Assembly (NCBI RefSeq): GCF_900102165.1
Contig: NZ_FNBD01000003.1
Coordinates: forward strand, 404,829 to 468,828
Reading direction: 5' to 3'
DNA from: Cellulophaga baltica
GTDB lineage: Bacteria > Bacteroidota > Bacteroidia > Flavobacteriales > Flavobacteriaceae
Length of the DNA stretch: 64,000 bases
The translations under genes and the position numbers were made by a program. The notes below the pieces were generated by a model that searched no databases, was not told the DNA's origin, and worked only from the letters and a program-made list of their open reading frames with translations. Each line of letters begins with the position of its first letter. Within the stretch, counting starts at the first letter, position 1. Below are positions 1-7,885 of this stretch, piece after piece.

Positions 1-429
1 TCTCAATTGTCTTGATATAAGTCTTTCTTCTGTTTTGATAAGTTCTTGCTCTGCCAGTATTCTTCCCCAATTGGCAATAGCAATGTCTTTTTTGAATAAT
101 AATTTTAGGGTGTAGCTATCTGCGCTGTAGACCGTACTTGGTTCTAAAAGTTCAATATTTTCATATCCCTTTTTATTTTCTACGTAGCTTTTCATAGAAA
201 GGATCGGGTTACCTTCCTTCCCGAACCAAAAGGTAATGTCACCGGTCTCAAATTCTGAATATCCCCGGACAATTCCTTTTTTTATAAAATAAAGTTTAGG
301 CTCTATTTTTTGGGCTCTTATTAAAATATGAGACTTAGGATAGGTTTCTTCTTCGAAAATAGCCATTAATTGCTTTTTAGAGGGACCCTGCAAATGGTAA
401 ATTTGGTCTATTATTTCTTCTAAGCTCAT
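1..429 (-). CDS. Crp/Fnr-type cyclic nucleotide-binding domain protein, 3' part cut by window edge
   Basis: The start codon ATG is at 429 and 143 codons are visible before the window edge. The visible part begins MSLEEIIDQIYHLQGPSKKQ and has the beta-rich layout of a cNMP-binding domain (LIRAQKIEPKLYFIKKGIVR, then FWFGKEGNP and a later ELLEPSTVYSA strand), followed by a helix ending near LIKTEERLISRQLR. In Bacteroidota such proteins (cAMP-binding domain of CRP type) usually carry a C-terminal helix-turn-helix and act as transcription regulators, often without true cAMP binding. The DNA-binding part would lie outside the window, so its presence is inferred. The gene sits 40 bases downstream of dprA on the same strand. 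Identity as a cNMP-domain protein is likely; its ligand and targets are unknown. Confidence 0.75.
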   Translation of the reverse strand, partial: MSLEEIIDQIYHLQGPSKKQLMAIFEEETYPKSHILIRAQKIEPKLYFIKKGIVRGYSEFETGDITFWFGKEGNPILSMKSYVENKKGYENIELLEPSTVYSADSYTLKLLFKKDIAIANWGRILAEQELIKTEERLISRQLR

Positions 430-469
430 GCGTGTATGCGTGGTATTTATTTCTATTGATGATTCGTCA

Positions 470-1573
470 TTAGAGCGCTTCAAATAGCTTACCGGGTAAC
501 GGTCTGATGACGCCTTTCATTTCCATGTTCAGTAGGGTAGAAGAGGCTTTGAAAATAGGAATGTTGCAGGTTAAAGCGATGAGGTCTAATACTTGCTTGC
601 CTTCTTTTAATAAATAACTGTGTATTGCTTGTTCTGTATCATCCAAATCAACAAATAACTGTTTTTGAACCGTTGTTGCTTTTTTATCTTTTAATTCCCA
701 ACCTAAATTATAGATTAAATCTGCTGCAGAGGTAAGCATTTGTGCTTTTTGTTGTTTGATAAGCGTATTGCAACCTGTGCTGTATTTGTCACCAGCACGA
801 CCAGGGACAGCAAACACATCACGGTTGTAGCTGTGGGCAATATCTGCGGTTACTAGACTTCCTCCTTTTTCGGCAGATTCTATAACAATAGTTGCTTCAC
901 TCATACCGGCCACAATTCTATTTCTTTTTAAGAAATTTTCTCGCTCCGGATTACTTGTAGACCAAAACTCCGTATAGAAACCACCATTTTTTTCTACGTC
1001 AGAAATATATTTGGCATGTACTTTTGGATATATTTGGTTTAGACCGTGCGCTAAACAGCCAATAGTTTGTAAGCCATGTTTAATGGCGGCTTTTTGAACA
1101 CAAATATCTACACCATATGCAAAGCCACTTACAATTATAGGATTTAGAGGCGCTATATCTTCTATAAGCTTTTCGCAAAATGAAGTACCATAGCTTGTAA
1201 TGTTTCTTGTGCCAACGATGCCTATGATTTTTCGATCGGCTAAATTTATTTTACCTTTTTCAAAAAGTAGAATGGGACTATCAATACAATGCTTTAAATA
1301 ATTAGGGTAGTTTTGCTCTTGAAAGTATATTGGGGTAATATTTTCATTTTTTACAAATAGAAATTCAGCTTCTGCCTCTTCTTGGTATATTTTTTCCCTT
1401 AAGTGCTTGATAGTGTGCGTGCCAATACCATCAATTTTTAATAAGTTTTGATTTTTTTCTTCAAAAACAGCATCAGGATTACCACAATGTGAAATTAATT
1501 TTTTGGCTGTAACATCACCAATATTAGGAATTCGCTGTAATTTTAATAATGAAATTAGCTCACTATCAGTCAT
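470..1573 (-). CDS. dprA: DNA-processing protein DprA
   Basis: 367 residues, the usual length for DprA, which loads RecA on incoming single-stranded DNA during natural transformation. An N-terminal helix-hairpin-helix/SAM-like region (about 10-60, IPNIGDVTAKKL and IDGIGTHTIKHL) is followed by the Rossmann-type DprA domain: GTRNITSYG at 121-129, SGFAYGVD at 149-156, RNRIVAG near 217-223 and ESAEKGGSLVTA at 232-243, all diagnostic of the family. A C-terminal winged-helix-like segment (about 305-367) is present. ATG start at 1573. It is divergent from the HU/SPOR gene with 104 bases between them, an arrangement I believe is common in Flavobacteriaceae. No recombinase or competence pilus gene is nearby, so its presence alone does not show that the organism is competent. 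Confidence 0.93.
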   Translation of the reverse strand: MTDSELISLLKLQRIPNIGDVTAKKLISHCGNPDAVFEEKNQNLLKIDGIGTHTIKHLREKIYQEEAEAEFLFVKNENITPIYFQEQNYPNYLKHCIDSPILLFEKGKINLADRKIIGIVGTRNITSYGTSFCEKLIEDIAPLNPIIVSGFAYGVDICVQKAAIKHGLQTIGCLAHGLNQIYPKVHAKYISDVEKNGGFYTEFWSTSNPERENFLKRNRIVAGMSEATIVIESAEKGGSLVTADIAHSYNRDVFAVPGRAGDKYSTGCNTLIKQQKAQMLTSAADLIYNLGWELKDKKATTVQKQLFVDLDDTEQAIHSYLLKEGKQVLDLIALTCNIPIFKASSTLLNMEMKGVIRPLPGKLFEAL

Positions 1574-1664
1574 TTGTAATATGTATTTATAGCTTTACAA
1601 GGTACATCTTTTAAAATGTTAATAAAAAGTAATCTAAGGGGTTTTCTGCCGCTTGTTTTTTTGC

Positions 1665-1672
1665 AATCTTTG
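1665..1672 (+). promoter_or_regulatory. Candidate -7 element AATCTTTG of the HU/SPOR gene
   Basis: AATCTTTG matches the Bacteroidetes -7 consensus TAnnTTTG at 5 of the 6 fixed positions. It ends only 5 bases before the ATG at 1678, so a transcript starting from it would have almost no leader. No clear TTG -33 box is seen at the ideal distance. Confidence 0.4.
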
Positions 1673-1677
1673 CCACG

Positions 1678-2628
1678 ATGAGATTAGAACACCATATTGA
1701 GGAATTACTTTACAGGTATAATTGCGTTATAGTACCTGAGTTTGGAGCATTTTTAAGTCAGACTAAATCTGCTTATATTGATCAAGACACCCACACATTT
1801 TACCCGCCGTCTAAGTTTATTTCATTTAATGAATTGCTTATATCTAATGATGGTTTGTTGGTTTCTTATGTTGCCGATATTGAAAAGGCAAGTTATGAGA
1901 CCATGTTAACGGAGTTAGCAACAATTGGTAAAAATTGGAAAACTCAATTGCAAAGAGGTGAGCGTTTATTCTTAGGGAATATTGGTAAGCTTTGGTTAAA
2001 TAAAGAAGCTAAGATTCAATTTGAACCTTTTGAAAAAGTAAATTTCTTAACGACCTCATTTGGTTTGTCTTCTTGTGTTTCTGGTAAAATTACTAGAGAA
2101 GTACTAAAAGAAGAAGTTGTAAAATTAGAAGAAGAAATTCCGTTTATCATCACTCCGGAACAAAGAGCTAAACATTCTTTCAGACCTTATCTGAAATATG
2201 CAGCAGTTATATTCTTTGGAATATCTTTAGGTTTATCTGGATTGCGTTTTTATAAAGAAAATCAGAATATAGATCAGCTAGTGCAACAAGATGCTCAAAA
2301 GCAAGTATCTAAAAAAATAGAGGAAGCTACCTTCTTTGATGCTTCTCCACTAGAATTGCCTGTTGTAAACTTACATGCATCATTTAAAGCTCCAATTGCA
2401 GCTACACAATACCATATTGTAGCGGGTGCATTTAAGGTGAAAGAAAATGCGGATAAGAAAATAGAGCAGTTACAATCTAAAGGCTATAATGCAAATTATA
2501 TTGGGGTAAACAAGTTTGGTTTCCATGTTGTTGCTTTTGATAGTTTTTCTGAAGCTAACGATGCCATCAATTATTTGAGAAAAATCAAGCAGACAGAATC
2601 TAGTGATGCTTGGTTGTTTCAAGAATAA
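1678..2628 (+). CDS. HU-like domain / SPOR domain membrane protein
   Basis: 316 residues. The N-terminal region (about 1-135) resembles the prokaryotic HU-CCDC81 module found in Bacteroidota (RYNCVIVPEFGAFLS at 13-27 and GNIGKLWLNKEAKIQFEPF at 100-118). One membrane segment follows at about 173-190 (YAAVIFFGISLGLSGLRF). The C-terminus from about 244 (YHIVAGAFKVKENADKKIEQ ... GFHVVAFDSF) is a SPOR domain, which in known families binds denuded glycan strands of peptidoglycan at division sites. The predicted topology puts the HU-like part in the cytoplasm and SPOR in the periplasm, so the protein could link DNA or a cytoplasmic partner to the cell wall; that is inference. It starts at an ATG immediately behind a promoter-like AATCTTTG. 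The stop codon lies in the stem of a small hairpin. Confidence 0.85.
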   Translation: MRLEHHIEELLYRYNCVIVPEFGAFLSQTKSAYIDQDTHTFYPPSKFISFNELLISNDGLLVSYVADIEKASYETMLTELATIGKNWKTQLQRGERLFLGNIGKLWLNKEAKIQFEPFEKVNFLTTSFGLSSCVSGKITREVLKEEVVKLEEEIPFIITPEQRAKHSFRPYLKYAAVIFFGISLGLSGLRFYKENQNIDQLVQQDAQKQVSKKIEEATFFDASPLELPVVNLHASFKAPIAATQYHIVAGAFKVKENADKKIEQLQSKGYNANYIGVNKFGFHVVAFDSFSEANDAINYLRKIKQTESSDAWLFQE

Positions 2629-2645
2629 AATTATTCTGTTTTTTA
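2622..2645 (+). terminator. Weak AT-rich hairpin with T run after the HU/SPOR gene
   Basis: AGAATAA (2622-2628) pairs perfectly with TTATTCT (2631-2637) around a tiny AA loop and is followed by GTTTTTTAA. The stem contains the stop codon. It is AT-rich and short, so termination is probably partial. Confidence 0.4.
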
Positions 2646-2662
2646 AGCCAATTTAAAGAACG

Positions 2663-2670
2663 TATCTTCG
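2663..2670 (+). promoter_or_regulatory. Candidate -7 element TATCTTCG of the thioesterase gene
   Basis: TATCTTCG differs from TAnnTTTG at one position and lies 15 bases upstream of the ATG at 2686, giving the thioesterase gene its own short-leader promoter. Confidence 0.45.
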
Positions 2671-2685
2671 CCAAAAAAATAAGAT

Positions 2686-3213
2686 ATGACGCCTAAGACT
2701 CCTCGTGAATCTAGAACAATTTTAACCGATTTGGTTTTGCCTAGCGAAACTAACCCTTTAAATAATCTGTTTGGTGGTGAATTATTAGCTAGAATGGATC
2801 GTGCCGCAAGTATTGCAGCAAGACGTCATAGCCGAAGAATTACAGTAACTGCATCTGTAAATCACGTAGCATTTAATCAATCTGTCCCTGTTGGGAGTGT
2901 TGTAACTGTAGAGGCTGCTGTTTCTAGAGCGTTTAAGACGTCTATGGAGGTGTATATAGATGTTTGGATGGAAGACCGCTTTACAGGGACTAAATCTAAA
3001 GCTAATGATGCTATCTATACCTTTGTTGCTGTAGATGATACAGGGAAACCAACAGAGGTGCCACAATTACTTCCGGAAACCGACTTAGAAAAAGATCGTT
3101 TTGCGGCGGCATTACGAAGAAAACAACTAAGCCTAGTATTGGCGGGTAAGATGAAACCACATGATGCTACAGAACTCAAAGCATTATTTTTAGCGGATGA
3201 AACAACTAAATAA
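2686..3213 (+). CDS. Acyl-CoA thioesterase, hotdog fold (YciA/ACOT type)
   Basis: 175 residues. The sequence ETNPLNNLFGGELLARMDRA (about 21-40) matches the conserved Asn...GG..L..MD start of hotdog thioesterases of the YciA/BACH type, and the core strand SVNHVAFNQSVPVGSVVTVE continues the fold. The C-terminal 40 residues (FAAALRRKQLSL...) form a charged helical tail. The enzyme would hydrolyse acyl-CoA to free acid and CoA in the cytoplasm; chain-length preference cannot be read from the sequence. It has its own promoter-like motif and converges with the EnvC-like gene on a shared terminator. Family assignment is firm, substrate open. Confidence 0.88.
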   Translation: MTPKTPRESRTILTDLVLPSETNPLNNLFGGELLARMDRAASIAARRHSRRITVTASVNHVAFNQSVPVGSVVTVEAAVSRAFKTSMEVYIDVWMEDRFTGTKSKANDAIYTFVAVDDTGKPTEVPQLLPETDLEKDRFAAALRRKQLSLVLAGKMKPHDATELKALFLADETTK

Positions 3214-3216
3214 TAA

Positions 3217-3247
3217 AAAATAGCCTCACTTGTTGAGGTTTTTTTTA
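3217..3247. terminator. Bidirectional terminator between thioesterase and EnvC-like genes
   Basis: CCTCA (3224-3228) pairs with TGAGG (3234-3238) around CTTGT. An A run lies upstream and a T run downstream, so the hairpin can end transcripts from both convergent genes. Confidence 0.75.
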
Positions 3248-3257
3248 TGCCTTGTTT

Positions 3258-4490
3258 TTAAAGCTTATAAATCCATTCTTCCGGGTTGAGTCTTGAGGTA
3301 TCCTGATACAAATAAAACTTCAACAGCGTTTGATTGCTACTCGTGTTTGTAAAAACTTCGCCAAGTTCAGCTTTTGCTTTTATATGATCTCCTTTTGTAA
3401 CGTAGACGGAAGATAAATTGTAATAAGTACTTATGTAGTTACCATGCTTTATTTGCACTCCTTTATTACCACCAGGCACACTAATGACAGCTATAACTTC
3501 TCCTTCAAATATGGCACGTGCTTTAGCGCCTTGATCAGTTGCGATGATAACACCATTGTTTTGGTGTTTTATTCCTGGATATACCGCATCATTATAGACC
3601 CCAAACCCAATGCTTTTTATTCCTTTTTCTACGGGCCAAATAAGTTTTCCTTTATTTGAAGAGAAATTATTAGCAATGACAGTAGCCTCAGGCGTTAAAA
3701 CAAATTTATCTGATTTGGTTGTGTTTCCCGCTTTCTTATTAGAACTAACAATAGCGCTTTTTATCAAGCCCTCTATTTGTCTGTCAATTTTACGGGCTTC
3801 TTTTTCTTTCTGTTTAATTGTAGCCGTATACTTGCTTTCATTTTTTCGAATGGTACTCAAAAGTACATCTTGAGTTTTCTTTTCTACTTCTAACTCTTTT
3901 TTTGCGGCAGTGTTTTCAGCAATTAAAAGATCTTTTGTTTTGCGCTGAGCAATGAGTGTTTCATTCAAAATATTAAGCTCTTCCGTTTTTGAAAGAATCT
4001 GTTCTCCTTGTTCTTTTCTAAACTTGGTGTATTGCTTCATGTACTGAAGCCGTTTAAAGCCCTGGAAGAAACTTTCTGAAGAAAGTAAGAACATTAGTCT
4101 ACTCTGTTTAGATTTGTTCTGATACGACTTCTGAATCATCAATGCGTAGTCTTCTTTTAGCGTTGTTAGTTCATTCTTTAGTTTAGAAATATTTCTGACG
4201 TTTGCGTTTAATTGTCTGTTTAGCAAATTAGATTGTTCATTGGTAACTCTTATCAATTGTTGGCGTACAGATATTTTCTTATCTAACGCATTCATTTGAT
4301 CTAAAACATTTCCTTTTTCCTTCTTCTCGGCATAGAGAAGGCGGTTTATTTCTCGGATTTCATTTTGAAGCCTTTCACGCTTGGCTTCTAAGTTCTTCTG
4401 TTCTGTGGTTTGAGAATAAGTTGCCTGTAAGCCACAGAGTAAGAGCGCTATGAAAACAAAAAAGGGTAGATATGTTTTAATTGAACTCAT
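3258..4490 (-). CDS. EnvC-like murein hydrolase activator (degenerate LytM/M23 domain)
   Basis: 410 residues with a signal peptide (hydrophobic stretch to LQATYSQT at about 27), a long coiled-coil region (about 28-265, rich in K/E/R/N/Q) and a C-terminal LytM/M23 domain from about 280. This is the EnvC layout: a periplasmic coiled-coil protein that activates amidases at the septum. The LytM metal ligands are missing. The first motif reads KHQNNGVIIAT instead of HxxxD, the middle motif HGNYISTYYNL lacks its second His, and the usual HLHFEL is LLKFYLY. It therefore probably activates a hydrolase rather than cutting murein itself. It is the last gene of a tightly packed minus-strand cluster, 2 bases from the DUF4292 lipoprotein gene. 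ATG start at 4490. Confidence 0.85.
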   Translation of the reverse strand: MSSIKTYLPFFVFIALLLCGLQATYSQTTEQKNLEAKRERLQNEIREINRLLYAEKKEKGNVLDQMNALDKKISVRQQLIRVTNEQSNLLNRQLNANVRNISKLKNELTTLKEDYALMIQKSYQNKSKQSRLMFLLSSESFFQGFKRLQYMKQYTKFRKEQGEQILSKTEELNILNETLIAQRKTKDLLIAENTAAKKELEVEKKTQDVLLSTIRKNESKYTATIKQKEKEARKIDRQIEGLIKSAIVSSNKKAGNTTKSDKFVLTPEATVIANNFSSNKGKLIWPVEKGIKSIGFGVYNDAVYPGIKHQNNGVIIATDQGAKARAIFEGEVIAVISVPGGNKGVQIKHGNYISTYYNLSSVYVTKGDHIKAKAELGEVFTNTSSNQTLLKFYLYQDTSRLNPEEWIYKL

Positions 4491-4492
4491 AA

Positions 4493-5257
4493 TTAATCTA
4501 AGCTAATCTCTTTAAAACCGTTTGGTATATCGTAAGGAAATTTTAAACTACGATCAAACTCAATGTTTTTGTATTCAATTTCAATTAGGCTTTCATTACC
4601 ATCCATTGCAGCAGAAATGACAATTTCATTAGGGATTATTTTTTTGTCAATCTCCTGGTAATTTGTGTAGTTTATTTGCAGCAAACGTTCTTCCTTTGGT
4701 TGTGAAATTTGCTCTTTACTAACTCTAAAGTATTTTGGTTCTATTTGAAATAAGATTTTATATAACTCTAACGCTTTTTTAGGCTGTAGTTGGTAATTTT
4801 CATTAGCCACATTTACATCATATTTAGCATCGCGTAAATCCAAAATAGCTTGGCCTAAAAGCAAACTCTGTACTTTTTCAAAATCTAATTCGGTACCCAA
4901 TAATTTGCTTAAGTAAGAGAAGTCACCATCAAAATAGGTATTATCAAGCTTATTATAAAAAGAGACTCTTTTTGGGGTGATGTATGCCTTTACTATACCT
5001 AGAGGTGCACTTATCCATATAGCCTTGTCTTTTTCCATACGAAGACTAACACTGAATCCCTGTGACGCATTTTTATCTTCGTAATCTATTTTCATTTTAC
5101 CCGAAATTGTTTCAAAATCTAAAGCATTGGCATAATGCGCCTTGATGATTGCTTTTGAGCTCAGACTTTCATCAATAGCACCACCTGTTACTATTTTTGT
5201 CGATTTACATGAAACCACGAAGAGAATTGAAATACTAAATATTATTTTTTTTAACAC
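4493..5257 (-). CDS. DUF4292-type lipoprotein
   Basis: 254 residues. The start is GTG at 5257; upstream in frame a stop is reached within a few codons, and this start gives a proper lipoprotein signal (MLKKIIFSISILFVVSC, lipidated Cys17). The mature part is beta-rich with alternating hydrophobic strands (SVSLRMEKDKAIWISAPLG, AYITPKRVSFYNKLDNTYF), as in the DUF4292 family, whose shape recalls LolA/LolB-like or outer-membrane lipoprotein carriers. Its position between the TPR gene and the EnvC-like gene is one I recall as conserved in Flavobacteriia and suggests an envelope-assembly role, but no biochemical function is established to my knowledge. Confidence 0.8.
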   Translation of the reverse strand: MLKKIIFSISILFVVSCKSTKIVTGGAIDESLSSKAIIKAHYANALDFETISGKMKIDYEDKNASQGFSVSLRMEKDKAIWISAPLGIVKAYITPKRVSFYNKLDNTYFDGDFSYLSKLLGTELDFEKVQSLLLGQAILDLRDAKYDVNVANENYQLQPKKALELYKILFQIEPKYFRVSKEQISQPKEERLLQINYTNYQEIDKKIIPNEIVISAAMDGNESLIEIEYKNIEFDRSLKFPYDIPNGFKEISLD

Positions 5258-5269
5258 GCTTATTTTGTT

Positions 5270-6217
5270 TTAAAATCCGGGTTTAATTTTTCTGAGATAC
5301 ATGTTTGCCTTAACCGTATTATTAATTCCATTATAGGCAACAGAGAGTTCTTTATTTATTTTGTTAGATAAGCTGATGTCATCTAGCATATAATCTAGAG
5401 ATTCTTCCAATACAGCAATAGCCTCTCTATACCTTTTTTTATGGTTTAAAGCTAAGCCTCTGGCGTAATAGAAGTAAGGTTGTGCAGGATAATTTTGCAA
5501 TGCTTCTTTGGAGATGGTGTCTAGAATGATATAATTTTTACTTCGTATTAAATTAGAAATATAATTTTTATAATGCTCAATAGATCCACTTTCTGTGTTT
5601 CTCGTATTATTAGAAACGGTAGTACTGTAACTATAAGTTTCGCTATTTTCCTCTTGAACTTTTATGCCTGCTTTAATTTTTGAATAGAGGTTTTCTGTGA
5701 ATTTTGATGCTTTTAAAGAATTTAAAATGGTTAGAGCACTATTGTAAGTTTCCATTTGATAATACACAAGCGCTAAATTCTTCTTGAGGGCAAGATTGTC
5801 ATACGGTATTTGAGATTCTACCGAGCTGATACCATCACTTCTCAATTGTAATATACGCACTAGATTCTGTAAATACCAATAGTTTTCGGGGTCACTATTT
5901 AAGGCATTAATGGCATGTTCTTGAGCAAAGTCCAATTGTTTTGTCTCACGAAATACTTGTGCAAGTTCATGATCTACAGCTTCAGCTTTAGGATCTATAT
6001 TTTTACAATCTAAGAATAGATGTATGGCTTTGTCATAATTTTCAATGCCTTTTTGTTTAAGGCCTTCAAAGAATTTTTCTTGAAAATCATCGGAGTATTC
6101 TTCAAGGAATAGCTCAGCGTTTTCTTCTACGCTATCTATTTGTTTTTGCGCAATACTTAGGTTCGAGATCATAAAAATCCCTATAATACCATAAGTAAGC
6201 AAAAACTTTCTTTTCAT
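5270..6217 (-). CDS. Periplasmic tetratricopeptide-repeat protein
   Basis: 315 residues. A signal peptide (FLLTYGIIGIFMISNLSIAQ) precedes an array of TPR-like helices: KGIENYDKAIHLFLDCKNID, LDFAQEHAINALNSDPENYW, METYNSALTILNSLKASKF and KKRYREAIAVLEESLDYML. TPR arrays are protein-docking scaffolds. ATG start at 6217. It is separated from the upstream nucleotidyltransferase gene by a 65-base gap holding a perfect 9-bp stem-loop, and it runs into the DUF4292 gene after 12 bases, so it probably works with the lipoprotein and the EnvC-like protein at the envelope. No specific partner can be named. Confidence 0.85.
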   Translation of the reverse strand: MKRKFLLTYGIIGIFMISNLSIAQKQIDSVEENAELFLEEYSDDFQEKFFEGLKQKGIENYDKAIHLFLDCKNIDPKAEAVDHELAQVFRETKQLDFAQEHAINALNSDPENYWYLQNLVRILQLRSDGISSVESQIPYDNLALKKNLALVYYQMETYNSALTILNSLKASKFTENLYSKIKAGIKVQEENSETYSYSTTVSNNTRNTESGSIEHYKNYISNLIRSKNYIILDTISKEALQNYPAQPYFYYARGLALNHKKRYREAIAVLEESLDYMLDDISLSNKINKELSVAYNGINNTVKANMYLRKIKPGF

Positions 6218-6232
6218 ATGTTTTAGTACAAG

Positions 6233-6261
6233 CTAGCCTTCCGTGTTCAAGAGAAGGCTAG
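6233..6261. repeat. Perfect 9-bp stem-loop between nucleotidyltransferase and TPR genes
   Basis: CTAGCCTTC (6233-6241) and GAAGGCTAG (6253-6261) are perfect inverted copies around an 11-base loop. No T run follows on the minus strand, so it looks more like an mRNA-processing or stabilising hairpin than a simple terminator. Confidence 0.55.
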
Positions 6262-6282
6262 TGTTGTTTATTTTTAATGCAA

Positions 6283-7299
6283 TTATTCTAATACCGAATA
6301 ATCACCAATACTTATCGATTCAAAATTGCCATTAAAGACAACATGATTTCCTATCATAGCATTGTCTAAGTTAGCATTTGAAATTTTAGTATTGGTCTGT
6401 ATTAAGCTATTCTTAACAGTTGAGTTTTCAATAACCGTATTGTTTCCAATAGAAACAAACGGACCAACAGTAGTATTTTTTAGCACTACATTTTCGCCTA
6501 TAAAGCAAGGTGCTATGATATTTGCATTTTCTAAAGTAGCAGATGCAGCAACTAGTGGTTCGCCATCTTTTTCAAGAAAACCTAACATACGTTGGTTGGT
6601 TTCTATCGTTACAGCTTTGTTTCCACAATCCATCCATTCTGTTACCGTACCTGTTTTAAACACTTTGCCATCAGCCATCATACGCTTAATACCGTCATTA
6701 ATTTGGTATTCACCACCATTAATGATATTGTGATCTAAAACATACTGCAATTCGTTCTTAAGAACGGCTACATCTTTAAAGTAATAAATTCCAATAACAG
6801 CTTGATCACTTACAAAGGTTTCTGGTTTCTCAACCAATTCTACGATTTCGTCTTTGTCATTAAGATTAACTACACCATAGGCAGATGGGTTTTCTACTCT
6901 TTTGGTCCAAATAACACTATCGGCTTCTTTGTCTAAATCAAAATCTGCACGGATGAGTGTATCTGCATAAGCAATTACCGCGGGTCCACTTAATGAAGGT
7001 TCTGCACACATAATGGCGTGACCTGTACCTTTTGGGTCTAATTGACGATAAATACTTGGTTTAGCACCTAATTCTACAGCCAATGCTTTTAAACTTTCTA
7101 CAACATCATCGCCAAAGAAAGCAGGATCTCCCAGAATAAACGCAATTTCTTCTATAGGCTGATTTAATACACCAACAATGTCAGACACTAAACGGTGTAC
7201 TATTGGTTTTCCGGCTACCGGAATTAATGGTTTTGGAACTGTTAAACTATGTGGCCTGAGTCGTGATCCACGACCAGCCATGGGAACAATAATTTTCAT
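6283..7299 (-). CDS. Sugar-phosphate nucleotidyltransferase with left-handed beta-helix tail
   Basis: 338 residues. The N-terminal nucleotidyltransferase domain opens with MKIIVPMAGRGSRLRPHSLT, the NTP-binding signature (G-x-G-x-R-L-x-P, residues 9-16), followed by VPKPLIPVAGKPI. YADTLI and later EWMDCG are the expected metal- and sugar-contact regions. From about 255 a hexapeptide-type repeat region follows (ATLENANIIAPCFIGENVVL, NTVIENSTVKNSLI), typical of glucose-1-phosphate thymidylyl- or uridylyltransferase relatives. It would make an NDP-sugar from sugar-1-phosphate and NTP in the cytoplasm. The sugar is not resolvable. It differs from the rfbA copy at 53.7-54.6 kb. ATG start at 7299. 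Confidence 0.85.
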   Translation of the reverse strand: MKIIVPMAGRGSRLRPHSLTVPKPLIPVAGKPIVHRLVSDIVGVLNQPIEEIAFILGDPAFFGDDVVESLKALAVELGAKPSIYRQLDPKGTGHAIMCAEPSLSGPAVIAYADTLIRADFDLDKEADSVIWTKRVENPSAYGVVNLNDKDEIVELVEKPETFVSDQAVIGIYYFKDVAVLKNELQYVLDHNIINGGEYQINDGIKRMMADGKVFKTGTVTEWMDCGNKAVTIETNQRMLGFLEKDGEPLVAASATLENANIIAPCFIGENVVLKNTTVGPFVSIGNNTVIENSTVKNSLIQTNTKISNANLDNAMIGNHVVFNGNFESISIGDYSVLE

Positions 7300-7417
7300 A
7301 ATCCTATATTAAATCCTTTTAGACAAAAGAATTTTATTTTTTAGTTAATATTTTATTTATGTAATACTTAAAGTGATAACGGGTGCTTCGTCTAAATATT
7401 CTACCGTAAGCTACGGC

Positions 7418-7852
7418 TTATTTTACGCCAGTACTTCCAAACCCACCTTCACCACGCTTGGTTTCAGATAATTCTTCAGCAAGTGTCCATGTGGCGCGCT
7501 CATGTTTAGCAATAACTAATTGTGCAATACGCTCCCCATTTTCTACGGTAAATGCTTCATTGGAAAGATTAACGAGTATGACACCTATTTCTCCTCTATA
7601 ATCTGCATCAATGGTACCAGGCGCGTTTAAAACAGTTATTCCTTTTTTTGCAGCCAACCCACTTCGTGGTCTAACTTGCGCTTCATAACCAACAGGGAGT
7701 TCTATAAATAATCCCGTTTTTACAATTGTACGTTCTAAAGGAGCAATAGTAATGGCTTCTGGTACAAAAGCACGAAGATCCATACCTGCAGAGGCCCCAG
7801 TTTCATAATGCGGCAACTCGTGATTAGATTTATTAAGTATTTTTATTTCCAT
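7418..7852 (-). CDS. dut: dUTP diphosphatase
   Basis: 144 residues, the standard length of trimeric dUTPase. All five family motifs are visible in order: [51 protein letters not shown] and the C-terminal P-loop-like [10 protein letters not shown]. It hydrolyses dUTP to dUMP and PPi, keeping uracil out of DNA and feeding dTMP synthesis. ATG start at 7852, 33 bases after the flippase stop, so it is likely cotranscribed with that gene. Confidence 0.96.
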   Translation of the reverse strand: MEIKILNKSNHELPHYETGASAGMDLRAFVPEAITIAPLERTIVKTGLFIELPVGYEAQVRPRSGLAAKKGITVLNAPGTIDADYRGEIGVILVNLSNEAFTVENGERIAQLVIAKHERATWTLAEELSETKRGEGGFGSTGVK

Positions 7853-7885
7853 TTTAAGTATTTGGATGTAATTATTTTTTTAGAG

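Noticed and set aside
2785..3066. Open frame on the minus strand opposite the thioesterase gene
   Set aside because: It lies fully within a well-supported gene, has no promoter or family likeness, and its Cys/His/Ser-rich sequence is typical of an antisense frame.
7404..7416. Hairpin CCGTA-AGC-TACGG after dut
   Set aside because: Only 5 bp and no T run on the dut strand; not a convincing terminator.
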